Below, in pieces: positions 54,759 to 63,412 of a stretch of DNA of 64,000 nt (position 1 is the stretch's first letter; every line of letters starts with the position of its first letter). The position numbers were made by a program, and so were the translations under genes. The stretch is from positions 1 through 64,000 of the forward strand of contig JAJYRA010000031.1 of NCBI GenBank assembly GCA_021794355.1, written 5' to 3'. Origin of the DNA: Thermoplasmata archaeon. Lineage in GTDB: Archaea; Thermoplasmatota; Thermoplasmata; Thermoplasmatales; Thermoplasmataceae. The notes beneath the pieces were generated by a model. The model did no database searches and was not told the DNA's origin. It was given only the letters and a program-made list of their open reading frames with translations.

Positions 54759-55745
54759 ATGAATTCTCTTCTTAATTCCGCATTAAATGGAGCTGAGCAT
54801 GAACAGGTTCCCGTATGGTTTATGAGACAGGCAGGCAGGTATATGCCTTCATACAGGAAAATGAGGAAAAATTTCAGTATGGAAGAAATATGCCATTCTC
54901 CACAAATGGCTGCTGAAATTACCCATGATGCAGCCCATTATCTGGGAGTAGACGCAGCAATTATCTTCTCTGATATCATGATACCGCTGGAAAACTTGGG
55001 TTATAGAATTAAGTATGTAGAGAATGTTGGACCTATTCCGGAAAGGACGGGAAATATCAGGGAAATGTATAAATCAGAAGCATCCTCTGCCATAAGGTAT
55101 TTCCGTTCCAGATACCAGGACTTACCCGTAATAGGGTTCATCGGAGGTCCCCTTACAATAGCCTCCTATATTATTGCTGGTGGTCCAGACCGGGAGTTAC
55201 GAAAAACAAAGGAACTGATTCTGACAGATGAGGATAATTTCCGAACTTTGATGAACGAAGTGGTTAAGATATCACTAAATGAGGCACGAGAACAGATTCT
55301 TGCTGGAGCAGCTGCCATACAGATATTTGATAGCTGGTTGGGATTTCTTGATCCGGTAATATCTGAGTACATTATTCTTGATTTTGTAAAGAAAATAGTT
55401 GACGGCATTAAGAAATTAAGAGGAAAGTCCATATATTTTACCACGGGTACTTCGGGTTTTGTGGAAGCATTGACCCTGTGTGGGGCTGATGTGTTAAGCC
55501 TGGACTGGAGATGCTCCCTTGGAGATGTTCATTCAGCATACCCCAATATGGGACTACAGGGAAATCTGGATCCAGTTATTCTTGCCAAATCCCTTTCAAA
55601 ATCTGTTGAAAGAAGTGTAATGATTATGAAGGAAATGCAAGATTTTAACAGATATATTTTTAATCTGGGTCATGGAATACTTCCTGAAACAGATCCGGGA
55701 AATGTAAGATCTCTGGTCAAGAAACTAAAGGAGATTAAATTATGA
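54759..55745 (+). CDS. hemE: Uroporphyrinogen decarboxylase
   Basis: The UroD signature PVWFMRQAGRYMP is at about 18-30, and the second signature GFIGGPLTIASYI is intact. It removes four acetate carboxyls from uroporphyrinogen III to make coproporphyrinogen III. The 328 residues are normal. It starts with no gap after asnS and overlaps hemH by four bases. Most archaea make heme through siroheme, so hemE with hemH points to the classical or coproporphyrin route. Confidence 0.95.
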   Translation: MNSLLNSALNGAEHEQVPVWFMRQAGRYMPSYRKMRKNFSMEEICHSPQMAAEITHDAAHYLGVDAAIIFSDIMIPLENLGYRIKYVENVGPIPERTGNIREMYKSEASSAIRYFRSRYQDLPVIGFIGGPLTIASYIIAGGPDRELRKTKELILTDEDNFRTLMNEVVKISLNEAREQILAGAAAIQIFDSWLGFLDPVISEYIILDFVKKIVDGIKKLRGKSIYFTTGTSGFVEALTLCGADVLSLDWRCSLGDVHSAYPNMGLQGNLDPVILAKSLSKSVERSVMIMKEMQDFNRYIFNLGHGILPETDPGNVRSLVKKLKEIKL

Positions 55746-56623
55746 AAACTGCACTGCTGATGATGGCCTATGGAAGTCCTGAAAGGAAAGAGGATATAAT
55801 GGAATATTTAAGGGATGTGTATAGTGGAAATGAGCCTCCAGCCTTTGCGGTGGATGAGACAAATAGCAAATATTCTAAATTCGGTTACAGGTCACCATCA
55901 AGCGATATTATAAGAAAATTTACCGCTCAGATTAGAAATGCAGTAAAGGATATGGATGTATTTATCTCCTTCAAACACTGGAAGCCAGGTATCGATGAGG
56001 TGGTACGGAGTATTGAGAAGGATAATTATGAACGGATATTTCTTCTACCACTCTTTCCCATAAAGAACTCAAGCATCCAGAATAGTTATATAGATCCATT
56101 TAACAATGCCTTAATTAGAATGGGATTTTCCCCTAATGTTGTAGTGGTAAACGGCATGATGCAGGCTAAAAGCCTCACAGAATACTGGATTAAAAGCCTA
56201 AGTGATAGTTACAGGGAAGGGGACATGGTTCTTTTTACCGCCCACAGTCTCCCTCACACAGTGGAACAGGAGAGAGAATACCATGATATTTTTAGGGATT
56301 GGTCAGAGCAAATTGCCAAAGCTTCCGGCGTGAAGGATTTTGCCCATGCCTTTCAGAGTAAAGGATCCTATGGAAAGACATGGCTTGAACCCAGTATATA
56401 TCAAATTTTAGATAGCATTGAATCTGAAAACTATGAAGAGATACTCACGGTTCCAATCGGTTTCATCTATGATCATCTGGAAGTGTTATATGACCTGGAC
56501 TATTTATTCAGCAGTAAGGTAATTGAGAGAGGGATGAAATACAGAAGAGTGGGATTGCCAAACAATTCCCCACTGATGGTAAGGACCATACAGGAATGCG
56601 TTGAGTTGATGAAAAATGAGTAA
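55742..56623 (+). CDS. hemH: Ferrochelatase (proto- or coproporphyrin)
   Basis: The chelatase opens LLMMAYGSPERKEDIMEYL. The catalytic His is in FTAHSLPHTV, and the Glu is in GFIYDHLEVLYDLDY. Together these insert iron into porphyrin. The 293 residues fit compact bacterial and archaeal forms. The usual GGxSPL loop reads FGYRSPSS, a small deviation near the active site. It is coupled to hemE and to the following translation-factor-like gene, whose start lies inside it. Confidence 0.93.
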   Translation: MKTALLMMAYGSPERKEDIMEYLRDVYSGNEPPAFAVDETNSKYSKFGYRSPSSDIIRKFTAQIRNAVKDMDVFISFKHWKPGIDEVVRSIEKDNYERIFLLPLFPIKNSSIQNSYIDPFNNALIRMGFSPNVVVVNGMMQAKSLTEYWIKSLSDSYREGDMVLFTAHSLPHTVEQEREYHDIFRDWSEQIAKASGVKDFAHAFQSKGSYGKTWLEPSIYQILDSIESENYEEILTVPIGFIYDHLEVLYDLDYLFSSKVIERGMKYRRVGLPNNSPLMVRTIQECVELMKNE

Positions 56624-57536
56624 TTTGAAAATCTATGCCTATGACCTTGATGATTTCATAAAGGGAATCGTAAAAAAACACACTGAAAGTGATATAGCTA
56701 TATACGGAAGGAAGGATGACAATGGTAATATTACATTGTTTTCTCCTTCCCGTTATCCCGATAAGATTTCATCCATGACGGACAGTATGACCCTGTCTGA
56801 TGTTTGCATCTTTAATGGAAAAAAATTGGACAGTTTCCTTGGGGAAAATATAATGTGTGCAGACCTCATGGAAAAGAAATATGGATATTTCATTGTAGAT
56901 CAGACAACTGACACTGATAAGTTAAGATTATTCACAAAGGGCTCCAATTTAAAAGAATATGAATTTTTCGACGGTTCCTCAATGGATCTTCTGGAAAAAA
57001 TTGACAGAAATAGGGACGTACATTCAAGGAATGGAGATCTAGTCGTGATTGTTGACCATTTTTTCAAAGTTAAGAGTGTTGGAACGGTTATTCTTGGTTT
57101 TGTGCTGTCAGGAACATTAAAAAAACACCAGACCTTATTCCTCAACCCAGCAGGTATTCAGGTCCAAGTGAGATCAATTCAAATGAATGACGTTGATTTT
57201 GAAGAAGCCCCTGCAGGTTCGCGGGTGGGAATAGCACTTAAGAATGCCAATCTAGATACCATAGATCGGGGATCAACGCTTACTGAGAAATTAGTCAATC
57301 CCGTATCAGATCTAGAGGGAGATGTGATATTCCATAAGGCTATATCCGAGGAAATAAGGAGGGATGGAGAAGTGTTTCTTGCGGGGCACTTTATTTATTC
57401 CAGGGGTATTATGGAAGGTAAGAAAATTCATACAGATAAACCAATCCTCCCGTGGAACGAATATATCCTGATAAAACCAAACTCAAAACCAAGAATCATT
57501 GGAAAAATGGTTATTTCAAATAAATTGATTCAATAG
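56616..57536 (+). CDS. EF-Tu/SelB-like domain II-III protein lacking a GTPase domain
   Basis: Residues about 141-225 are a clear translation-factor domain II (VDHFFKVKSVGTVILGFVLSG, RSIQMNDVDFEEAPAGSRVG, IDRGSTL). Residues 228-306 look like a shortened domain III. The first 130 residues occupy the place of the G domain but have no P-loop GxxxxGK and no NKxD, so GTP is unlikely to bind. It may act on RNA or a translation partner. Its start overlaps hemH by eight bases. The 3' end overlaps purD tail to tail by seven bases. Confidence 0.75.
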   Translation: MSNLKIYAYDLDDFIKGIVKKHTESDIAIYGRKDDNGNITLFSPSRYPDKISSMTDSMTLSDVCIFNGKKLDSFLGENIMCADLMEKKYGYFIVDQTTDTDKLRLFTKGSNLKEYEFFDGSSMDLLEKIDRNRDVHSRNGDLVVIVDHFFKVKSVGTVILGFVLSGTLKKHQTLFLNPAGIQVQVRSIQMNDVDFEEAPAGSRVGIALKNANLDTIDRGSTLTEKLVNPVSDLEGDVIFHKAISEEIRRDGEVFLAGHFIYSRGIMEGKKIHTDKPILPWNEYILIKPNSKPRIIGKMVISNKLIQ

Positions 57537-58840
57537 TTGCCAGTTTTCATTTTCTCAACTTTTTCCTCAATAAATTTTAGTGAACCTATATCGTGTCTCA
57601 TTTCGTAATTTCCCCTGATTCGCCATAAATTCATCTCAACCATGGACGATGCGTCTGGAATGCTATCCGATTCTGCTACTATGGCAATTGCCCTGGAATC
57701 AGTCATTTTTACTTCATTGACCTCCCCTTCCACCGATGAGTAATATATATGGACATGATCTGGAAGGCCTTCTGTATTTATCCTGAGAATGTCAGGCTTT
57801 GGAGAAATACCATAACCGGGTGGTACAAGGTATTTCAGGGTGGTAGCTTTCCTTCTGAACGTGATCTTCGCCCTCTTCAGCTCGGCATCTGCAATTTTAA
57901 AAAGGAGATCCGTCACATCTCCTTCGATAACTGTAAGAATATTCATTCCCTCTGGATCAGCAAGCCTGCCATTTACCTCGATCACCTTCAGGTCATCCTT
58001 CGTCTGCATAAACTGTACGTACAATACCCCCCTGAAAATCTGACCATCCTGAGCGAGGGCTTCAACGAATCTTTTTGAAATATCCTTAGCCCTTTCATAT
58101 ATTTGGGGTCTAATAAAGGGTAACTTCAATTCCACATCGGTAATGGAGCCCATACCGCCAGTATTTGGACCCTTATCATTTTCATATAACCTCTTATAAT
58201 CCTGTGCAATTGGTGCAAATATGGTACTTATCCCATCGGTAAATAATTGCACTGAAAATTCTTCGCCACGAACAGCTTCTTCTATCAATACTTTCTTATC
58301 CCGGAGGAATACCTGCTTAGCATAATCAATGGCTTCTACACGGTTGTTAAAATGCTGATCCGTTAATCTGACCCCTTTACCGCCTGTCAGTCCCGAAGGT
58401 TTAATGGCAAATTCAAAAGAAGTATTGGATAACATCTTCTGAATGTCATACTCGTTATCTAGAACTTCGTATTTCAAGTTTCCTGGTATACCATATCTTT
58501 TCATCAATTGTCTCATGAATATTTTCGAACTTTCTATCTGGAAGGCCGTTGAAGAGGGGCAAGCCACCTTTATTTTATTGAATTCAAGCTTGTCCACAAG
58601 ATTTGTCTCCAGGTAGCTGTCAGGACTGACATATACAAGATCGGGCTTTTTATCCATTATAAACCCTGAAAGAAGATTTGCATCCCTGGATTTAGTAACA
58701 AGACATTCAGTGCTAATGGATCTTATGGATGGGTTATCGTTTGGCATGATTGTAATTAATTCTGCTCCACTTTCAAATAGCTTTCTGGCTAGGGCATCCT
58801 CTCTACCTCCGCCGCCCACCAGAGCAATTTTTTCACTCAT
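57530..58840 (-). CDS. purD: Phosphoribosylamine--glycine ligase
   Basis: An ATP-grasp enzyme making glycinamide ribonucleotide, the second step of purine synthesis. The N-terminal KIALVGGGGREDALARKL, the ATP site IKPSGLTGGKGV and the metal site VIEVNGRLADPEG are intact. The ATG at 58840 is chosen; an ATG 15 bases upstream is also in frame. It overlaps the scpB stop, so the two are coupled. A VIEVNGRLADPEG Leu-Ala variation from the common NxRxGDPE is noted: Ala replaces Gly. Confidence 0.93.
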   Translation of the reverse strand: MSEKIALVGGGGREDALARKLFESGAELITIMPNDNPSIRSISTECLVTKSRDANLLSGFIMDKKPDLVYVSPDSYLETNLVDKLEFNKIKVACPSSTAFQIESSKIFMRQLMKRYGIPGNLKYEVLDNEYDIQKMLSNTSFEFAIKPSGLTGGKGVRLTDQHFNNRVEAIDYAKQVFLRDKKVLIEEAVRGEEFSVQLFTDGISTIFAPIAQDYKRLYENDKGPNTGGMGSITDVELKLPFIRPQIYERAKDISKRFVEALAQDGQIFRGVLYVQFMQTKDDLKVIEVNGRLADPEGMNILTVIEGDVTDLLFKIADAELKRAKITFRRKATTLKYLVPPGYGISPKPDILRINTEGLPDHVHIYYSSVEGEVNEVKMTDSRAIAIVAESDSIPDASSMVEMNLWRIRGNYEMRHDIGSLKFIEEKVEKMKTGNY

Positions 58841-59333
58841 TTTCTTTCTCACCATCCTTATTCACTGTATTCTTTAATTCTCTTTTATTCTGGATATTGA
58901 AATATTTATAAAATTTACTAGTAAGCTGGAAAATTTCAGTGTTTCTATACTTGCTGGATCTGATAAAACCTAATTTCTTCAGGGAATGGATCACGTGATC
59001 AGATTGACCCCTAAATTTTTCATTTATTTCTCCCCTCATTGTTTTATCATTGTTTAAAATCAAGGTCAACAGTTTGATCTGCTCCCCTGATAGCTCAGGC
59101 TTTGTTACCTCTTTCACAACATCTGCATATTCACTTTTCAATATCATTCTGTATTTTTTCCCTATGGAACTTATCTCCATGCTTGTGTTTTCAGAACCGT
59201 ATCTCTGTATGAGTTTTCTCAACTCCTTTTTCACGACACCTGGCTCTTCTAATAGGATAGATGATATCTCTGTAATGCCTAAGGGTTCTTCCGTGGCAAA
59301 AAGAATTGCCTCCAGTTTTCTCTGAAGTTCCAC
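58833..59333 (-). CDS. scpB: Segregation and condensation protein B (ScpB)
   Basis: The 166 residues form two winged helices, opening LEAILFATEEPLGITEISSIL and carrying a second pattern LSGEQIKLLTLILNND. ScpB dimers bind the kleisin ScpA within the SMC condensin complex and help chromosome segregation. No scpA or smc is visible here, unusual since scpA and scpB are often adjacent. The 3' end overlaps purD. Confidence 0.8.
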   Translation of the reverse strand: MELQRKLEAILFATEEPLGITEISSILLEEPGVVKKELRKLIQRYGSENTSMEISSIGKKYRMILKSEYADVVKEVTKPELSGEQIKLLTLILNNDKTMRGEINEKFRGQSDHVIHSLKKLGFIRSSKYRNTEIFQLTSKFYKYFNIQNKRELKNTVNKDGEKENE

Positions 59334-59485
59334 ATTGACCCTATGAGGTCCTAATATAAAATTTTTTAACCTTCGATCAATAAGTCTCCTTACATACGAT
59401 ATGGAACAAAAGCGAACGAAGGTATATGGCTGATGATTGAGTGCCTTCTCAATTGTTTACAATGTTGATAAGTGCGCATATTCCG

Positions 59486-59500
59486 TTATTAATTACATAA
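59486..59500 (+). promoter_or_regulatory. TATA box for a small leaderless gene
   Basis: TTATTAATTACATAA is centred 24 bases before the GTG at 59517, a good archaeal promoter with leaderless spacing. Confidence 0.45.
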
Positions 59501-59516
59501 CCACTTCATTCAGGAC

Positions 59517-59729
59517 GTGAAATACGAGATGAGGGTGCTTACCAATGATACCAACGTTGATTTTCTCAAGATGGGGATAAAGGGAATCGCAGAAACATTC
59601 AATGATCATATTCTTGGAATAGAATGTAAGGGGGATCATTTTAACAAGCGTTCTAATTCCGAACTGTGCAAGATCATTTCAATTTTACTGAAATTTCAAC
59701 ATACCGTCTCTCTCTGGATAAAATGTTAA
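59517..59729 (+). CDS. Small protein of unknown function
   Basis: A 70-residue frame starts at GTG (KYEMRVLTNDTNVDFLKMG) with a well-placed TATA box. It has alternating beta and alpha character and two or three cysteines. It does not match the RNA polymerase L or Pcc1 patterns I compared it with. It lies between scpB (divergent) and a surface protein (convergent). Real but unidentified is my best reading. Confidence 0.5.
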   Translation: MKYEMRVLTNDTNVDFLKMGIKGIAETFNDHILGIECKGDHFNKRSNSELCKIISILLKFQHTVSLWIKC

Positions 59730-59812
59730 ACTTAAAAGGTCAATTTATTAAAAAAAGTGGTATAATATTTTAAAAATATGTAGAAGATAAAGATAATAGG
59801 ATCAGATCAGGT

Positions 59813-61705
59813 TTATCTTTTTCTAAATATCCAGACTGCTGCTGAACCAATAATTGCCAGTACCACAATGATAGCTGCGATAATATAGAGGTCATAGTTC
59901 GAGGAACTTCCAATCTTTTTCTGGGTTGGAGTGAAGTTAACCGTTATGGTCACATTATGCCCACTAACCCTGAAAGTTCCACCAGATGCGCTGTAAGCAT
60001 TTTTACTTGAATGTGCACTATATGAATACGATCCGTTCATAAGATACATTGTGTAGGACGAAAGGCTTATTTGATTGGAATTTTTCATGTCGGTTGAGTT
60101 GATGTACCATACCATGCCTGAGGGTAATCCGGTCTCTTTGAACACAATTGCATATGCAATGAATTTAAACTGAACGGAAGTGACATTGTTTTTACCTGAT
60201 ACCACAGCAGTTCCAGATGTTTGCTTAATAGCATAATTTACTACTGGATTGACCTTATAATTGTATGTTCCGTTTACCTCGAAGAAAGTAATTGTTCCAT
60301 TATTAGATGAACTTGTTGTTCCATTTAACGTAACATCCCACACCGTACCAGTTGCAAGACCGGTTTCAGTGAAAGTTACACCATAGACACTCTTGTTTTG
60401 TCCCGTAAATGTAATGGCCTGATAATAGGGTGTTCCATTGACTACAATAATTCCCTTTGATGGTAGTACTCTGTCAGTGGATTTGGCTGCAACACTGAAT
60501 GAGTATGAGCCGTTCACTTCGCTGAAAGTGATTGTGCCTGAAGTTGATGTTTTAGCAACACCACCAAGGGTAACATTCCATGAAGTTCCTGAAGTAAGGC
60601 CTGATTCAGTGAAAATGACATTATATAATGATGCTGGTCCAGTGAAGGAGGTGGGTGTTACTATTTTATTTCCCTGAAGAGTAACTTCAGTTTGAGCAAG
60701 AGCTCTCCCATTCAGTGAGGCTCCAGTTGAAATTGTTATGGCAGTTTGTGATAGTATGTTACCGGAGAACTGAACTCCTGTGCCCAGACTGACCTTACTT
60801 GCAACGGACCAGAATATATTCTGTGGAAGAGCACCTCCAGTAAGAATCACTTTAGCGCCATTGCCCACAGTAAGTGCACCTGCTACCTGAAATATCCATA
60901 CGGATTTGGAGCTCCCATTTAGTGTGACTGTGTTTGGAATGAGAAGTCCGGAGGTCCATTTATAAAGGCCAGGTACAAGAGTCATTCCGTTAATATTACC
61001 CGCTCCAAGATTTATATATCCAGGATCAGTTCTTCCTTGTGCATTGGTATAGGCCGTATGCATGTCACTAACTGCTGTGGTCAACATACTTGGTGTTGGA
61101 TTGGCATAGTTGGCTGCATACATGTTGCCCGTAACATATGTTGATGTGGAGAACTGTCCGTTGGATGCCATTACCTGGGAGAATCCAGCATAATAAGATG
61201 CTGCTGAAGGGCTTAGACCAATGTTTCCAGTTATGGATGAAGTTCCAGTATTAGTTACAGCTGTTTCGGCTAAAATTGCAAAGTTGCTTGCAGTGCCAAG
61301 ATTTACAGGGGCTAAATTAACGGGTGGAAGTGCCGTAAATGAAATTGCTTGATTATAGTTTATTCCAGAAACGGTAATATTACCGAACTGCGGTGAAGAT
61401 GTAAATCCAGTAACATTTGCTATGCGGTAGGCATAGGTACCATCCTGCATAGAAAATACAATCTCTGATGATGTGGATAGTTCTGAAACATTATTCAAAG
61501 TGACATTCCACTGTGTTCCATTTGATAACCCTGATTCGGTGAAGTTGACATCATAATTTGTAACTGTAGCGGAATGACCTAACAGATTGGAACTATTCTG
61601 GGTTTGATTCAGAACCAATGCACCTGAAGAAATGATGAAAATGAGGGAAATCGCGATAGCTAGCAAAACATTCATTCTTGACAAAAAATTTTTTTTATCA
61701 TTCAT
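59813..61705 (-). CDS. Large cell-surface protein with ice-binding-like (DUF3494) domain and beta repeats
   Basis: A signal/anchor helix (about 11-32) is followed by beta repeat 1 (YDVNFTESGLSNGTQWNVTL), then a DUF3494 domain (about 130-345; LGTASNFAILAETAVTNTG and GLYKWTSGLLIPNTVTLNG). Three more repeats follow, each opening like YNVIFTESGLTSGTSWNVTL with an (I/T)TF(S/F)EVNGSY end. A C-terminal membrane helix and RKR tail end the 630 residues. DUF3494 folds as a beta-helix and binds ice in polar microbes; here adhesion or glycan binding is likelier. A TATA box at about 61722-61734 fits a leaderless ATG. Confidence 0.85.
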   Translation of the reverse strand: MNDKKNFLSRMNVLLAIAISLIFIISSGALVLNQTQNSSNLLGHSATVTNYDVNFTESGLSNGTQWNVTLNNVSELSTSSEIVFSMQDGTYAYRIANVTGFTSSPQFGNITVSGINYNQAISFTALPPVNLAPVNLGTASNFAILAETAVTNTGTSSITGNIGLSPSAASYYAGFSQVMASNGQFSTSTYVTGNMYAANYANPTPSMLTTAVSDMHTAYTNAQGRTDPGYINLGAGNINGMTLVPGLYKWTSGLLIPNTVTLNGSSKSVWIFQVAGALTVGNGAKVILTGGALPQNIFWSVASKVSLGTGVQFSGNILSQTAITISTGASLNGRALAQTEVTLQGNKIVTPTSFTGPASLYNVIFTESGLTSGTSWNVTLGGVAKTSTSGTITFSEVNGSYSFSVAAKSTDRVLPSKGIIVVNGTPYYQAITFTGQNKSVYGVTFTETGLATGTVWDVTLNGTTSSSNNGTITFFEVNGTYNYKVNPVVNYAIKQTSGTAVVSGKNNVTSVQFKFIAYAIVFKETGLPSGMVWYINSTDMKNSNQISLSSYTMYLMNGSYSYSAHSSKNAYSASGGTFRVSGHNVTITVNFTPTQKKIGSSSNYDLYIIAAIIVVLAIIGSAAVWIFRKR

Positions 61706-62017
61706 GACAAAGATATCATGAGTATATATATAAACATAGCTAAAAAAAATAGTGATTTAAAATAGTTGTATTAGATAAAATAATAATTATAATTGCAGAT
61801 TCTTTTATACAATAGTGGATTATCAATAACCGTTTAGATGGATTCTTTCAATTAATTTTCTCCTGTTTGAAAAAGTCGTATCAATCTGTTTCAGCCAGAA
61901 CTCATCAAGTTAAGATTCCATGAAAAAAGGGTGTTTTTAGAAACCTCCAATATATTTGGAAGCTAGTCTATATAAACGTATGATGTTTTTTATTCCTTGT
62001 TATCATTGTGATTGGTG
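61706..62017. other. Divergent promoter region
   Basis: It holds the TATA box of the surface-protein gene on the left and, on the right, TATA-like TATATAAAC (about 61971-61979) for the permease plus a near-palindrome at 61946-61960. No gene is seen. Confidence 0.45.
61946..61960. promoter_or_regulatory. Candidate operator upstream of NCS1 permease
   Basis: TCCAA-TATAT-TTGGA is a 15-base imperfect palindrome with perfect 5-base arms, about 60 bases before the permease start. It could bind a dimeric regulator. Confidence 0.3.
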
Positions 62018-63412
62018 ATGTTCAAGTCGACTGATGATACTCTTTCAAGTACACTGGATGTTAGCCAGAGATCCATGAAACCAAATTCCTTGTTTTACCT
62101 CTGGTTTGGGTCAAACCTTACGGTTGCCGATTTTGCTCTTGGTGTATTGGTTGAATCCTACGGATTGAGCATTTATTTTACCTTAATGGCTCTTCTCATT
62201 GCAAACGTTTTCGGAGGATTGCTGGTAGCCCTTATGAGTATCCTTGGGCCAAGAACTGGCATGGGACAGATGGAAATATCCAAGAAATCTTTTGGAAGTG
62301 GTGGTGGAAGAATCTTCTCGCTTTTACAATTTTTAAATACCATAGGTTGGCTTTCAATCAACCTTATAATTTCATCAAGAGCTTTGCAATTTATAATCAG
62401 TTCGCAAGATCAATATACTCCTGTCATTTTTGGAATAAATCTTTTGGAAATTCTTTCACTTTTTATAGTCATGACAATTATCGGGATTACAGTAATTTAT
62501 GGCCACCGATCCATCAAATCGTTTGAAAAAATAATGTCAGTTGTTCTTGGAATTTTATTTGTTGTTATTTCTATTTCTATATTTCTTTCACCCAGCAAAA
62601 ACATTTATTCCTATAATGGTAACTTTTCCTTAATTTCTTTTGCATCCATAATAATGCTTTCCTTTTCATATATAATGTCCTGGGGACCCTATGCGGCAGA
62701 TTATTCAAGATACGTTGAATCTAAGAAATCTGCATCCTTAAAATCCTTTATTTACACATTTCTTGGAACGGCACTTGCTTCATTTCTTGTCGAGGTAGTA
62801 GGATTTTTTGTTGGAATAAACCTAAATCTTAACGGTGTTTTTTCCAACAAGCTTTTCATACCCTTATTGGGTGGATTTTGGGTAATCGGATCGCTCACCC
62901 TATTCCTTGGAGGGCTTTCCGCAAACGCCCTAAACCTTTATTCAAATCTGATGTCAATTCGTTCACTTGGTTTTAAATCTGCAAGAAGATTCATAATTGT
63001 ATCAATCGGTATTTTTACCATCCTCATGGGCTACCTATTTTATAACACATTTTCATCATATTTCGAAGGTTTTCTATATGTTCTGGATTACTGGATAACC
63101 CCATGGATAGGTGTAATGATCGCTGAATATTTCCTGGTCAGAAGGAAGGAATACTATGCTTCAAGTATAAACTGGAATCCCATATTCTCCTACTTAATTT
63201 CCATAGCCATCTCAGTTCCTTTCATGGACACGGTGCAGTATTACTTTGGCCTATCTATCCCATTCTATTCCATAACTTCAGGCATAGATTTCAGCTACGT
63301 TATTTCATTCTTCATTGCCATTATTGTAACTTATCTATTTGAGGAGAAATTTGGAAGAAAAACTGTTACCAGCTTAAAGAGAGAGAACACAATTATTGGT
63401 TCTCAGGAATAG
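62018..63412 (+). CDS. NCS1-family nucleobase/cytosine permease
   Basis: A 464-residue protein with about 12 membrane helices and the NCS1 pattern: WFGSNLTVADFALGVL near residue 30, MGQMEISKKSFGSGGG and MSWGPYAADYSRYV. NCS1 transporters import cytosine, purines, allantoin or thiamine with H+ or Na+; the ligand is open. The ATG at 62018 has two in-frame alternatives, GTG and TTG, within six bases upstream. The last 20 bases overlap RNase Z. Confidence 0.85.
   Translation: MFKSTDDTLSSTLDVSQRSMKPNSLFYLWFGSNLTVADFALGVLVESYGLSIYFTLMALLIANVFGGLLVALMSILGPRTGMGQMEISKKSFGSGGGRIFSLLQFLNTIGWLSINLIISSRALQFIISSQDQYTPVIFGINLLEILSLFIVMTIIGITVIYGHRSIKSFEKIMSVVLGILFVVISISIFLSPSKNIYSYNGNFSLISFASIIMLSFSYIMSWGPYAADYSRYVESKKSASLKSFIYTFLGTALASFLVEVVGFFVGINLNLNGVFSNKLFIPLLGGFWVIGSLTLFLGGLSANALNLYSNLMSIRSLGFKSARRFIIVSIGIFTILMGYLFYNTFSSYFEGFLYVLDYWITPWIGVMIAEYFLVRRKEYYASSINWNPIFSYLISIAISVPFMDTVQYYFGLSIPFYSITSGIDFSYVISFFIAIIVTYLFEEKFGRKTVTSLKRENTIIGSQE

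Noticed and set aside
59517-59729. RNA polymerase subunit L or a second Pcc1
   Set aside because: The conserved patterns of either family (EDHTLxN for L, the LxPE turn for Pcc1) are absent.
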